Both the position numbers and the translations under genes were made by a program. The notes below the pieces were generated by a model. It made no database searches. It was given only the letters and a program-made list of their open reading frames with translations, and was not told where the DNA came from. From positions 248,001 through 312,000 of the forward strand of contig NZ_LT605205.1 of assembly GCF_900095135.1 (NCBI RefSeq): 64,000 nt of DNA. The letters are read 5' to 3'. Shown here piece by piece: positions 9,287 through 18,669 of this stretch. Origin of the DNA: Proteiniphilum saccharofermentans. Its GTDB lineage: Bacteria > Bacteroidota > Bacteroidia > Bacteroidales > Dysgonomonadaceae. Every line of letters starts with the position of its first letter. Positions within the stretch are counted from its first letter, which is position 1.

Positions 9287-10864
9287 ATGAAAAAGATCAT
9301 ATATATACTATTCTCTAGTTTATTTTTATTGACAGGCTGTCTGGACGATCTTGACCAATATCCGAACATTGAAACTACCAGTTCGGATGTATACAAGGAC
9401 GCGTCCAATTATAAGGCTGTATTGGGTAAACTCTATGTTGCTTTTGTGATCAACGGACAAGAAAAAGGGGGAGGAAACTCCGACCTGTCCAGCAATAACG
9501 GGCAGGATTATATGCGTAGCTTCTTCAATCTGCAGGAATGCGGAACCGACGAACTGGCATCTACCTGGTTGGAAGGCGATAAAGTGGGTGACCTGACTTT
9601 TTTGTCATGGGACGCTAACGATCCGTGGGTAGCTGATATGTACTATCGTATATTTTATAACATCGCCCTTTGCAATGAATTTCTTCGTAATGCAGGTGAC
9701 GAGCAAATAGCCCGTTTCACTGAAAGCGAACAAGCGGATATTCGCGGTTATCGTGCCGAGGCACGTTTTCTCCGTGCGCTGGCATATTATCATGCGCTCG
9801 ATCTTTTCCGCAATATCCCGTTTGTTACCGAGAATGACCCGGTAGGAACTTTTATTCCACCGCGCTATGAAGCGAAAGCAGTATTCGAATACATTGAATC
9901 GGAATTGCAGGCTATCGACGGAGATCTGCCCGACAAAGAGGAATGCGAATACGGACGGGCATCGAAAGGAGCGGCTTATGCCCTGTTGGCTAAAATGTAC
10001 CTGAATGCGAACATATATACGGGAACGGAACGATATATTGACTGTATTGACTACTGTAAGAGGGTTATACAACAGGGGTATGCTCTTGAACCCGAATACA
10101 AGAAACTGTTTAACGCCGACAATCATAAACGGACGAACGAAATTATATTTTCTTTTCCGGTAGATGCGACGCATACCGTCTCCTGGGGCGCTACCACCTA
10201 TATTATTTGTGGAGCGGTAAGCAACACGTCCGATTATCAGAAACCTGCGGATTACGGGGTGACCAGCGGATGGGGAATGTTCCGCGTACGCGGCGAAATA
10301 CCGGCATTGTTTAACGAGAAAGATGGCAGGGCCCTTTTCTTTACCGAAGGGCAAACCCAATATCTCGATATAATAGATAACCAAAGCAACGGTTATTTTG
10401 TGGACAAATGGACAAACCTGACTGATGAAGGTGAAATGGCGTCTAACACAGTGGACGGCGGAGTGAATACGGACTTTCCGGTATTTCGTCTGGCGGATGT
10501 CTATCTGATGCTCGCCGAAGCTGTCAGCCGCGGCGGTACGGGAGCCACTGTTACAGAAGCATTGGCTTATGTGAACGGGTTGCGGCAACGTGCTTTCGGC
10601 AATGATTATGAAACCTACGGGAAGCTGACCGCCAATGATCTGACGGTTGATTTCTTTCTTGATGAGCGTGCGCGTGAGCTCTATTGGGAATGTACACGCC
10701 GGACCGATCTGATACGCTATGGCAGGTTTACCACGGCCGATTACTTATGGCAGTGGAAAGGGGGAGTGAAAGAGGGGAGAGCGGTAGATGGAAAATACAA
10801 TATTTACCCCATCCCCACCACAGACCTGACTGCCAATCCGAACCTGCGTAACGAGAATTATTAA
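9287..10864 (+). CDS. SusD/RagB-type surface glycan-binding lipoprotein
   Basis: 525 residues with a lipoprotein signal (LFLLTGC, Cys about residue 18). The typical SusD fold is recognisable: the N-terminal SusD-like segment (LDDLDQYPN..., AEARFLRALAYYHALDLF about residue 160-175), TPR-like helices, and the C-terminal RagB/SusD region (LAEAVSRGG, ERARELYWECTRRTDLIRYGRF). It caps the SusC transporter encoded 17 nt upstream and delivers oligosaccharide to it. The ligand is inferred to be beta-1,4-galactan from the locus. Confidence 0.94.
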   Translation: MKKIIYILFSSLFLLTGCLDDLDQYPNIETTSSDVYKDASNYKAVLGKLYVAFVINGQEKGGGNSDLSSNNGQDYMRSFFNLQECGTDELASTWLEGDKVGDLTFLSWDANDPWVADMYYRIFYNIALCNEFLRNAGDEQIARFTESEQADIRGYRAEARFLRALAYYHALDLFRNIPFVTENDPVGTFIPPRYEAKAVFEYIESELQAIDGDLPDKEECEYGRASKGAAYALLAKMYLNANIYTGTERYIDCIDYCKRVIQQGYALEPEYKKLFNADNHKRTNEIIFSFPVDATHTVSWGATTYIICGAVSNTSDYQKPADYGVTSGWGMFRVRGEIPALFNEKDGRALFFTEGQTQYLDIIDNQSNGYFVDKWTNLTDEGEMASNTVDGGVNTDFPVFRLADVYLMLAEAVSRGGTGATVTEALAYVNGLRQRAFGNDYETYGKLTANDLTVDFFLDERARELYWECTRRTDLIRYGRFTTADYLWQWKGGVKEGRAVDGKYNIYPIPTTDLTANPNLRNENY

Positions 10865-10917
10865 AAAAACAATCAAATGAAACACTCATGAGAAATCAGT
10901 TTTCACACAAAGTCATG

Positions 10918-10970
10918 GTTAAAATGTCTTGTGTCTTGATTCCTGGCTCTTGAGTCTAATTTTTAATCAT
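10918..10970 (+). repeat. Intergenic 'TCTTG' word repeat, copy before the SusE/F-like gene
   Basis: Second copy of the 6199-6250 element, differing at only about five positions and also ending directly before a start codon. Because two copies precede two genes of the same PUL, it may act as a 5' untranslated element, or simply be a recent duplication. Confidence 0.85.
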
Positions 10971-12677
10971 ATGAATATATTACATGTACTGAAAAAATAT
11001 CCGGCCGTCGTTCTACTGCTTCTGCTTTTGATCGCCTGCGAAGAAGACGGAGATAAAATATATCTTTCGGGGCTGGAAGAGAGTCAATTTGTCCTTACCG
11101 AAACCGATATCACGTTAAGTAAGGAAAATTCTTCGAAGATCGTGCTCTCCGCCGCATGGAAAAACAGTACGCTGGTAGTGAGCAACCCGAATATGGGAGC
11201 TCCCGATCTGTTTACGGCATACCTGCAGCTATCTACGAAGGAAGATTTTTCGTCGGACGTGATTGAAACCGAAGGTACCGGGGAATCGAAAGCTTATACC
11301 GGTGCAGAGTTGAATGCCATCGCCAAGAATCTGGGACTTGTACCCGATGTGGCGACTCCTGTCTACTTCCGTCTGCGCGGAAGCATAGCCCCCAACATCG
11401 AATCGGTATACAGCGAAATAAAGAAAGTCAATATCACGCCCTATCTGATCGATATGACTATCGGGTTTATATTGGATAAGGACAAAAAACAAACAGGTCT
11501 TACACTGGCTTCTCCAGATGCGAATGGGGTATATGCTGGATTTATCGGCGCTACTTCGTGGTACAACTTCTTTATGGAAGAGGGTGACGGAAAGGTATGG
11601 GGAAATCTTGCGGCAGACGGGTCTACTTTCCTGGCTTCTTCCGAAGAAGGTAGCTGGAACTTCTGGTATCCCGAGCCGGGCGGCTGTTATTATACAGAGG
11701 TCAATACTGTGCGTAAACGCTGGTCGGCTATTTATCTGCCGGTATTGGAGGTGAGTGGGGATATCACCGGCGAGATGACGTTTGATCGCCCCAATACGAG
11801 ATGGTACTATGTTTTCAATGCCGCTTCTGCCGGTACGGCAACGATCCGGTTGAGCGGACAGGGAGATGAGTATAATTACGAGACAGGTGACAGCGCTCCC
11901 GCTGCCGATAAAGTGACCATCGCTTTTGCACAGGAAAACGGGAAACTTGTATTGGCCGGAGTGGCAGGTGCTGTTTCCGTACAGATCCCCGCAGCAGGGG
12001 AATGTACGTTGATCCTGGACCTGAGCGATCCGAAAAACTGGACGTGTGAAGTGACGAGCGGATCGGAAGAGCCAGATCACGTCAGCCAGGAGGTCTATAT
12101 GATCGGTATCGATGACGGTATCACAGGAGGAAGCTGGAATTTCGATAATAAGTTGTATCTTTATGATGAGGACAATCTGGCTTATGCCGGCGTGCTGAAT
12201 GTACATTCACTATGGGGATACCAGGTTGGAATAGAGAAAGACAATTGGGGTGACGTGTACACGCAAGCCGGAGGCGATGCCTATTCCGGAACGCTGGAAT
12301 TCCAGGGCCAGAACAATATTGCCGCTCCTGTACCGGGTGTTTATTTCTTCGACCTGTCGTTGAAAAACCTCGCCTATGCACTGACTGAGGCAGGCGACTA
12401 TGTATATGTGAACGGATTGGACGATAAATGGGAGTTCGATCAGACACTTGCGGCGACCTCCGTCCCGGGTGTCTATTCCGGAAGTATTACCGTGAGAGGC
12501 GCTTCGACCTACGGATTTAAAATTTACCTTATCCGGAATAACTGGGATATTCTCTTTGGCGGCAGCGACGGGAAATTACAGTATGGTGGTAACGATATTC
12601 CCGACAGTAACAGTTGGCCAGCAGGGACTTACGCTATTACGGTAGACCTTATCAACCGGACATATGCCATTGAATGA
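10971..12677 (+). CDS. SusE/SusF-like outer-membrane glycan-binding lipoprotein
   Basis: 568 residues from the ATG at 10971, chosen because it directly begins a lipoprotein signal (VVLLLLLLIACEED, Cys near residue 23); upstream in-frame TTG codons fall inside the repeat. An N-terminal SusE-type Ig-like region (about 25-155) is followed by repeated beta-sandwich modules with W-rich motifs typical of SusE/SusF C-terminal domains, e.g. WNFDNKLYLYDEDNLAYAGVL and VPGVYSGSITVRG. It probably binds galactan at the cell surface together with SusD. Same operon as susC/susD; the closest functional parallel is the binding protein found in Bacteroides galactan loci. Confidence 0.85.
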   Translation: MNILHVLKKYPAVVLLLLLLIACEEDGDKIYLSGLEESQFVLTETDITLSKENSSKIVLSAAWKNSTLVVSNPNMGAPDLFTAYLQLSTKEDFSSDVIETEGTGESKAYTGAELNAIAKNLGLVPDVATPVYFRLRGSIAPNIESVYSEIKKVNITPYLIDMTIGFILDKDKKQTGLTLASPDANGVYAGFIGATSWYNFFMEEGDGKVWGNLAADGSTFLASSEEGSWNFWYPEPGGCYYTEVNTVRKRWSAIYLPVLEVSGDITGEMTFDRPNTRWYYVFNAASAGTATIRLSGQGDEYNYETGDSAPAADKVTIAFAQENGKLVLAGVAGAVSVQIPAAGECTLILDLSDPKNWTCEVTSGSEEPDHVSQEVYMIGIDDGITGGSWNFDNKLYLYDEDNLAYAGVLNVHSLWGYQVGIEKDNWGDVYTQAGGDAYSGTLEFQGQNNIAAPVPGVYFFDLSLKNLAYALTEAGDYVYVNGLDDKWEFDQTLAATSVPGVYSGSITVRGASTYGFKIYLIRNNWDILFGGSDGKLQYGGNDIPDSNSWPAGTYAITVDLINRTYAIE

Positions 12678-12703
12678 TGTGATAATGTGAGGATAGTGTA
12701 AAC

Positions 12704-12723
12704 AAATAAAATAATCGTATGAA
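12704..12723 (+). promoter_or_regulatory. Repeated translation-initiation region before GH53
   Basis: The 20-nt stretch AAATAAAATAATCGTATGAA containing the GH53 start codon is identical to 13829-13848 around the GH2 start. It is A/T-rich without a Shine-Dalgarno, as usual for Bacteroidota. Confidence 0.7.
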
Positions 12724-13756
12724 CATAAAAAATATATTCCTGGATACGGTATGGGCGTTGATCGCCCTTACCGCCTGCAGCAGCGACGATAAGCCGGTAT
12801 ATCCGGAGCCTCCTCTATACGATATGAGTGGATTTGCCAAGGGGGCGGATGTCAGTTGGCTCACCGAAATGGAACGAAGCAGTATTAAATTTTATGACGG
12901 TAATGATCGTGAAAAAGAATGTATGGCTTTACTCCGTGAACTGGGTATGAATTCTATCCGGTTACGGGTATGGGTCGATCCCGTCGATGGATGGTGCAAC
13001 AAGAGCGACCTGCTGGTAAAAGCGTTCCGTGCGAATAACCTCGGCATGCGCCTGATGATAGATTTTCATTACAGCGATACGTGGGCGGATCCCGGACAGC
13101 AGACAAAACCTGCTGCCTGGACGGATATGGATATGGACGAGTTGCAGGAAGCTGTGGGCGACCATACAAGAGAGATACTCAACGAACTGAAAGCGCATGA
13201 TATCACTCCCGAATGGATTCAGGTAGGCAATGAGACAGGTAACGGGATGCTTTGGGAAGAGGGAAAAGCTTCCGTAAATATGGAAAATTATGCTGACTTG
13301 AATAATGCCGGATACGATGCCGTAAAAGAGGTGTTTCCCGATGCGAAAGTTATTGTACATTTGCATGGGGGGCATGATAACGACCTTTATCGCTGGCTAT
13401 TCGACGGACTGAAGAATAACGGCGGAAAATGGGATGTGATCGGCATGTCACTCTATCCTGCAGCGGACTCATGGCAACAAACGAACGCTGATTGTATTGC
13501 GAACATACGGGATATGATCAGCCGCTACGACTCGGAAGTGATGATTTGCGAAGTCGGTATGCCATGGGATGAGGCGGAGGCCTGCCATGATTTCCTGGCA
13601 GACCTGATCACCAAAGCGAAAGCCATAGAAGATGATCGCTGTTTAGGCGTCTTCTACTGGGAACCCCAGTCGTATGGAGGTTGGAAGGGATATACCCTCG
13701 GCGCTTTCGATGAAAACGGACGCCCTACCGTAGCATTGGACGCATTCAAGCTTTGA
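12719..13756 (+). CDS. GH53 endo-beta-1,4-galactanase, surface lipoprotein
   Basis: 345 residues with a lipoprotein signal (ALIALTACSSD, Cys near residue 20). The catalytic domain starts around residue 36 with FAKGADVSWLTEME, a hallmark of arabinogalactan endo-beta-1,4-galactanases, and continues with SIRLRVWVDP and DFHYSDTWADPGQQ. The acid/base is Glu172 in QVGNETGNGML and the nucleophile Glu278 in MICEVGMPW. The enzyme cuts internal beta-1,4 bonds of galactan side chains of pectin (rhamnogalacturonan I). It is the best substrate marker of the whole locus. A likely surface location (lipoprotein) means that it would generate oligosaccharides for SusCD. Confidence 0.95.
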   Translation: MNIKNIFLDTVWALIALTACSSDDKPVYPEPPLYDMSGFAKGADVSWLTEMERSSIKFYDGNDREKECMALLRELGMNSIRLRVWVDPVDGWCNKSDLLVKAFRANNLGMRLMIDFHYSDTWADPGQQTKPAAWTDMDMDELQEAVGDHTREILNELKAHDITPEWIQVGNETGNGMLWEEGKASVNMENYADLNNAGYDAVKEVFPDAKVIVHLHGGHDNDLYRWLFDGLKNNGGKWDVIGMSLYPAADSWQQTNADCIANIRDMISRYDSEVMICEVGMPWDEAEACHDFLADLITKAKAIEDDRCLGVFYWEPQSYGGWKGYTLGAFDENGRPTVALDAFKL

Positions 13757-13828
13757 ATTGAAATTATTATTGTATGAGACTGACATGATTATTTCAGTCA
13801 TCAAAGGTTCCATATACCGAAATATAGA

Positions 13829-13848
13829 AAATAAAATAATCGTATGAA
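13829..13848 (+). promoter_or_regulatory. Repeated translation-initiation region before GH2
   Basis: Identical 20-nt copy of 12704-12723, again spanning the start codon. A short hairpin-forming repeat GACTGA/TCAGTC (13778-13783 and 13794-13799) lies just upstream in the GH53-GH2 gap. Confidence 0.7.
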
Positions 13849-16297
13849 ACGAGCCGTATTGTCTGTATTTTTTATCATTTTCTTTTTTCTGACAGTTTCT
13901 CTTTATGCTCAACAACGTACCGAATTCCTGTTGGAAAAGAACTGGAGATTCAGTAAAGGAGATTTCCCCCAAGCGATAAGCGACGATTTTAATGACAAAA
14001 ACTGGGAGGAGGTAAGGATCCCTCACGATTGGGCAATCTACGGACCATTCGACCGGAAGCATGATCTTCAGGAAGTAGCTATTATACAGAACGGGGAGAG
14101 GGTGCCGACGGTAAAGACCGGCCGCACGGGTGGCCTTCCCTATATGGGAACTGGCTGGTACCGTACTTTTTTTGATGTGGAAAACTTCCAGTCCGAAAAA
14201 CAAATCGTTACCCTGAAGTTCGACGGTGCGATGAGCGAAGCAAGGGTATATGTAAACGGGAAAGAGGTCTGCTTCTGGCCTTACGGGTATAATGCTTTCC
14301 ATTGCGATGTCACTGAAGTGCTGCATGTCGACGGTAAGAATAACCTGCTTGCCGTACGGCTTGAGAATAAACCGGAGTCTTCTCGTTGGTATCCGGGGGC
14401 CGGACTTTACCGCAATGTGCATGTGATACAAACCAATAAGGCTCATATCCCTGTCTGGGGAACGTATATCACGACGCCTTTTGTGTCAGAAGAATATGCC
14501 TCTGTACGCCTGCGGACGGAAATAGCGGGCGATCATGCAAACATACGGATTGTTACGGAGATCAGGGATATGGATAACAAGGTGGTGGCAACGAAGGATA
14601 ATACACAGCAACTCGACCACGGACGCCCGTTTGAGCAGAACTTTATCGTGGAGAATCCCAGGTTATGGTCGCCCGAAACGCCTTACCTCTATACGGCTAC
14701 GTCCACCCTATTTGTTGACGGTACAAAGAGTGACGAATATACGACCCGTTTCGGTATCCGGGATATCCGGTTTATCGCCGACAAGGGTTTTTTCCTGAAC
14801 GGTGAGCAGCGGAAATTTCAGGGAGTTTGCAACCACCATGACCTCGGCCCTTTGGGCGCGGCTATCAATGAAGCTGCTCTACGTCGCCAGCTGACACTCC
14901 TCAAAGAGATGGGATGCGATGCTATACGTACTTCCCATAATATGCCTGCGCCGGAATTGGTCAAACTTTGCGATGAAATGGGTTTTATGATGATCGTGGA
15001 GAATTTTGACGAATGGGATGTTGCCAAATGCAAAAATGGTTACCACCGGTTCTTCGACGAATGGGCGGAAAAAGATATGGTGAATATGTTGCGCCATTTC
15101 CGGAATAACCCTTCCGTAGTCATGTGGAGTATCGGTAATGAAGTACCGACACAATGCAGCAGCGACGGTTATAAGGTGGCTCGTTTCCTCCAGGATATTT
15201 GCCACCGGGAAGATCCTACCCGTCCCGTCACTTCCGGAATGGACCAGGTCAGTTGTGTGCTGGACAACGGGTTTGCAGCGGTGGTTGAAATTCCCGGATT
15301 CAATTATCGAACCCACCGTTATGTGGAGGCATATGAAAGACTTCCGCAAAATCTGGTGTTGGGTTCTGAAACCGCTTCCACCGTCAGTTCCCGTGGCGTA
15401 TACAAGTTCCCCGTGGAGAAAAAAGCCGATGCGCTTTATGACGATCACCAGTCCTCTTCCTATGATCTCGAATATTGCTTTTGGTCGAATATCCCCGATG
15501 AAGATTTTGCTCTGGCTGACGATTATCACTGGACACTGGGGCAATTTGTCTGGACAGGTTTTGATTACCTGGGAGAGCCTTCGCCCTATGACACCGATGC
15601 ATGGCCTAATCACAGCTCCATGTTTGGAATTATAGACCTTGCAAGTATTCCTAAAGACCGCTATTACCTGTACAAAAGTATCTGGAACAGGGACGAAGCT
15701 ACGCTACATATTCTCCCGCACTGGAACTGGAAAGGACGCGAAGGAGAAGTAACCCCGGTGTTTGTGTATACGAGTTATCCCTCCGCCGAACTTTTTATTA
15801 ATGGGAAAAGCCAGGGAAAGCGTACAAAAAATAATAATTCCTTAACGGAAAGATATCGTCTGATGTGGATGGATGTGTGTTATGAACCAGGGGAAGTGAA
15901 GGTCGTTGCTTACGATGAAAACGGAAATAAAACAGAGGAGAAAGTGGTTCGTACGGCAGGTAAGCCCCATAGGATCGAGCTGATCCCCGACCGGAATATG
16001 CTATCGGCTGACGGGAAAGACCTGGCTTACGTAAATGTGCGTGTGGTGGACAAAGACGGCAACCTATGTCCATTAGATGACCGAATGATCCGTTTCACGG
16101 TGAGCGGTGCAGGGGAATACCGTGCTGCCGCCAATGGAGACCCCACATGCCTGGATATGTTCCACCTTCCGCAGATGCCGCTTTTCAACGGGCAACTCAC
16201 CACCATTGTGCAGGCCGGAGAAACTGGCGGAACGCTTACCCTTGAAGCAAAGGCAAAAGGAGTTCAATCGTCAAAAATCTCTATAAGGGTGGAATAA
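13844..16297 (+). CDS. GH2 beta-galactosidase
   Basis: 817 residues with a signal peptide (about 1-24, ending LYAQQ). Sugar-binding jelly roll (about 30-210), Ig-like domain (about 215-310), TIM barrel (about 315-610) and C-terminal DUF4982-like and Ig-like domains. Acid/base Glu433 in SIGNEVPTQ and nucleophile Glu509 in LGSETAST. In this context it should release galactose from galacto-oligosaccharides made by the GH53 enzyme after import to the periplasm. The last base of its TAA stop is the first base of the next gene's ATG. Confidence 0.93.
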   Translation: MKRAVLSVFFIIFFFLTVSLYAQQRTEFLLEKNWRFSKGDFPQAISDDFNDKNWEEVRIPHDWAIYGPFDRKHDLQEVAIIQNGERVPTVKTGRTGGLPYMGTGWYRTFFDVENFQSEKQIVTLKFDGAMSEARVYVNGKEVCFWPYGYNAFHCDVTEVLHVDGKNNLLAVRLENKPESSRWYPGAGLYRNVHVIQTNKAHIPVWGTYITTPFVSEEYASVRLRTEIAGDHANIRIVTEIRDMDNKVVATKDNTQQLDHGRPFEQNFIVENPRLWSPETPYLYTATSTLFVDGTKSDEYTTRFGIRDIRFIADKGFFLNGEQRKFQGVCNHHDLGPLGAAINEAALRRQLTLLKEMGCDAIRTSHNMPAPELVKLCDEMGFMMIVENFDEWDVAKCKNGYHRFFDEWAEKDMVNMLRHFRNNPSVVMWSIGNEVPTQCSSDGYKVARFLQDICHREDPTRPVTSGMDQVSCVLDNGFAAVVEIPGFNYRTHRYVEAYERLPQNLVLGSETASTVSSRGVYKFPVEKKADALYDDHQSSSYDLEYCFWSNIPDEDFALADDYHWTLGQFVWTGFDYLGEPSPYDTDAWPNHSSMFGIIDLASIPKDRYYLYKSIWNRDEATLHILPHWNWKGREGEVTPVFVYTSYPSAELFINGKSQGKRTKNNNSLTERYRLMWMDVCYEPGEVKVVAYDENGNKTEEKVVRTAGKPHRIELIPDRNMLSADGKDLAYVNVRVVDKDGNLCPLDDRMIRFTVSGAGEYRAAANGDPTCLDMFHLPQMPLFNGQLTTIVQAGETGGTLTLEAKAKGVQSSKISIRVE

Positions 16298-17064
16298 TGA
16301 TTGTTTTTACATACGATAATACTTTCGACGGATTACTTTCATGTGTTTTCTTTGCGTATGAGCAAAGAAAATTTCCCGATCTGATCCTTTCTGAATTCGA
16401 TCAAAAGCCTCTGTTTATAGATGAGCAGTACTATGTAGATACCGAAAAAGAGAAATCGAAGCGGGTCTGGAAAGGACTGGAGAAAAAAATATCGAAATTC
16501 GCACAAAATATGTTGCTGAGCGTTTGGTTATCGGAATTGCCGGAAACAACAATGTTGCTTTTCCGGTATATCCGTAAAAATATCGATCATCCTCAGGGGA
16601 TTGAAATGAATTTCGGAGATGATGACGTACTTCGTATCAAGGATATCGCACAGAAGGTGGGTACCGATGCCCGGAAACTGATCCAGTTCGTACGTTTTCA
16701 GGAGACGGCCGACGGCATCTGGTTTGCCCCTGTTTCTCCACGTTATAATGTGCTTTCATTGATCGTGCCGCATTTTAAATCGCGCTATGCCGGCCAACCC
16801 TGGATTATTTACGATACCGTGCGAAATACAGGCCTATACTATGATACGCATACAGTGCAGGAGATAACCTTCTCTCAAAAAGACCTTGTGGAACTAAAAT
16901 CAGGCAAACTCGACAATGAGAAGCTCTCTGACGAAGAGGCTTTTTTTCAAAAAATGTGGAAAGAATATTTTCAGAGTATCACAATTAAGGAGCGTATCAA
17001 TCTTAAACTGCAACGGCAGCACATGCCAAAACGTTACTGGAAATACCTTCCGGAGATCCAGTAA
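16297..17064 (+). CDS. TIGR03915/DUF4130-family putative DNA metabolism (repair) protein
   Basis: 255 residues. N-terminal FTYDNTFDGLLSCVFFAYE and C-terminal MPKRYWKYLPEIQ are characteristic of the TIGR03915/DUF4130 family, a predicted DNA modification or repair factor normally paired with a radical-SAM protein (TIGR03916). No radical-SAM gene is present next to it or elsewhere in this window. The start overlaps the GH2 stop (TAATG), implying translational coupling to a sugar-degradation operon, an unexpected context. The biochemical function of the family is not established. Confidence 0.85.
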   Translation: MIVFTYDNTFDGLLSCVFFAYEQRKFPDLILSEFDQKPLFIDEQYYVDTEKEKSKRVWKGLEKKISKFAQNMLLSVWLSELPETTMLLFRYIRKNIDHPQGIEMNFGDDDVLRIKDIAQKVGTDARKLIQFVRFQETADGIWFAPVSPRYNVLSLIVPHFKSRYAGQPWIIYDTVRNTGLYYDTHTVQEITFSQKDLVELKSGKLDNEKLSDEEAFFQKMWKEYFQSITIKERINLKLQRQHMPKRYWKYLPEIQ

Positions 17065-17169
17065 TTCTTTTGCGGATTATCAGCTACCCTGTCCCGGGGC
17101 GTTGCGGATTTTCAGTTTTGGTAAATTTATTGGCCCGCTTCGCTCCGGATAACATGGTATGCTTTTTAA

Positions 17170-17586
17170 CTACTTGTTCTTTAACAAGTCACGGATTTCC
17201 GTCAATAATGTCTCTTCCTTGGTCGGTTCGGGAGGAGGTGCAGGTGCTTCCTCTTTCTTGCGCTTCAGGGAGTTCATCGCTTTGATCACCATGAAAATGG
17301 CCGTGCCGATGATCACGAAGTCGACGATCGTCTGAATGAAAGCGCCGTAATTCCAGGTAACGGCAGGCTTAACTACTTCCGCCCCTTCCATTACCGCCTG
17401 TCTTAAAACAAGCTTCAGGTCTACGAATTGCCCTTGGTCTGAGACCAACGCGAGCGGAGGCATAAGAATGTCGTTCACAAAAGATGTGACGATCTTCCCG
17501 AAAGCCCCGCCGATCACGATACCCACGGCCATGTCTACTACGCTGCCGCGCATTAAGAATTCTTTTAGTTCTGATCTGAATGACAT
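17170..17586 (-). CDS. mscL: Large-conductance mechanosensitive channel MscL
   Basis: 138 residues, normal for MscL. The N-terminal [20 protein letters not shown], first transmembrane segment (about 16-45, [20 protein letters not shown]), periplasmic loop, second transmembrane segment (about 85-108) and C-terminal charged helix are all present. It is an inner-membrane pentamer that opens under membrane tension to release solutes on osmotic downshock. Last gene of a minus-strand cluster, 91 nt after ctlX, and convergent with the DUF4130 gene. Confidence 0.96.
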   Translation of the reverse strand: MSFRSELKEFLMRGSVVDMAVGIVIGGAFGKIVTSFVNDILMPPLALVSDQGQFVDLKLVLRQAVMEGAEVVKPAVTWNYGAFIQTIVDFVIIGTAIFMVIKAMNSLKRKKEEAPAPPPEPTKEETLLTEIRDLLKNK

Positions 17587-17677
17587 AGTTTTTTGATTAA
17601 ATAGGGTTGAAAATTATTTGTATCGTAAAAAAACGATATTGTGCAAAGTAAATAAAAAAAATGTAAAAGCTTCTGTT

Positions 17678-18580
17678 TTAATAAAAAATTTCGGCTATCA
17701 TACATCGCGCCGATCCTCCTCCGTTTGTCTCGATCGTCGATAACGGCACGGATAAAATGGTGTTGTAGGTAGATATGATGGTTTCCTGTGGCGCGGTAAG
17801 GGCATTACGGGCGGAAGCCGACATCACCATGATAGGATGACCGTTCCGGCTCTTTACCTCTAGCATGTTACCCGCGAACCGGGCTACCTGATCCAAAGAG
17901 ATATCGACAATGATCTTTCCGGCGGAAGTCAGTCTGGAAACCACTTTCTGTCGTTCATTATCGTCTTTGATCGACTCGAGGCAGACAATCGCTACCTGGT
18001 TACCCACCGCCATCATCACGTTGGTATGGTAGATGAGGTTCCCGTTTTTATCGGTTGCATCAAACACCACTGCATCGTAATTCATTCGGGCACAGAAATC
18101 CGCCAATACTTTCTCCGAGGTGCGTGGTGAACGGCAACAGTATGCGGTCTGTTTGTCCCGGTCGAATACCATGCTTCCCGTGCCTTCCAGGAATTCATCC
18201 TCCTTCTCCCAGTGTGTCAGGTCAATCACTTTGCGGTGATTCATCTTTCTGGTCAGTAAGCCCAACGCCTCCCGTTTTCTTTCCTGCCTGCGGTTCTCGG
18301 CGAACATAGGGTAGAGCACCAATTCGCCGGAGATATGAGACGAAAACCAGTTGTTTGGGAAAACCGAATCGGGAGTCCACGGTTCGGGAGTGTCCTGTAC
18401 AACCGTCACATCTACATCTTTACCGCGAAGTTGATTCACAAAGGCATCAAATTCTTCAAGCGCTTTGACTGCTACAGAATCGGATTTCCCCTCCTGCTGG
18501 AAAAAATTGTTCTGTGCCGTCTCTTCGTTAAAGGCAAACCTGAAAGGGCGCACCATCAATATTTTGGATGTTGTCTGCAT
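17678..18580 (-). CDS. ctlX: Citrulline utilisation hydrolase CtlX (amidinotransferase fold)
   Basis: 300 residues of the guanidino-group-modifying superfamily (arginine deiminase/DDAH fold). VRPFRFAFNEETAQNNFFQ at the N-terminus, the EFLEGTGSMVFDR segment, LIYHTNVMMAVG (catalytic His) and the C-terminal GGGSARCMIAEIF (nucleophile Cys293) are present. CtlX-type enzymes are thought to hydrolyse citrulline to ornithine. This fits the ornithine aminotransferase gene directly upstream on the same strand: the pair would take citrulline/ornithine to glutamate semialdehyde. Cytoplasmic, no signal peptide. Confidence 0.85.
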   Translation of the reverse strand: MQTTSKILMVRPFRFAFNEETAQNNFFQQEGKSDSVAVKALEEFDAFVNQLRGKDVDVTVVQDTPEPWTPDSVFPNNWFSSHISGELVLYPMFAENRRQERKREALGLLTRKMNHRKVIDLTHWEKEDEFLEGTGSMVFDRDKQTAYCCRSPRTSEKVLADFCARMNYDAVVFDATDKNGNLIYHTNVMMAVGNQVAIVCLESIKDDNERQKVVSRLTSAGKIIVDISLDQVARFAGNMLEVKSRNGHPIMVMSASARNALTAPQETIISTYNTILSVPLSTIETNGGGSARCMIAEIFY

Positions 18581-18595
18581 AAGATTTATATAGTT

Positions 18596-18646
18596 AAAAA
18601 CTAAAAACTAAAAGTTGAAAGTTGAAAGTTGAAAGTTGAAAATCCA
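18596..18646. repeat. AAAGTTG-type heptamer repeat between rocD and ctlX
   Basis: AAAAACT words pass into four successive GTTGAAA heptamers. It belongs to the same class of quasi-tandem junction repeats as 53380-53460 and 56826-56846 (GAAGTTAGAAGTT words). Confidence 0.85.
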
Positions 18647-18669
18647 CCTTCCCACTTTTTTACCTTACT

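Noticed and set aside
9605-10588. Long open frame (327 codons) antisense to the SusD gene
   Set aside because: Mirror frame of a confidently identified gene, no domain recognised; same for 11229-12206, 4393-5154, 14879-15613, 61762-62508 on the minus strand.
17065-17169. Possible small gene between the DUF4130 gene and mscL
   Set aside because: Frames there extend antisense into mscL and show no family features.
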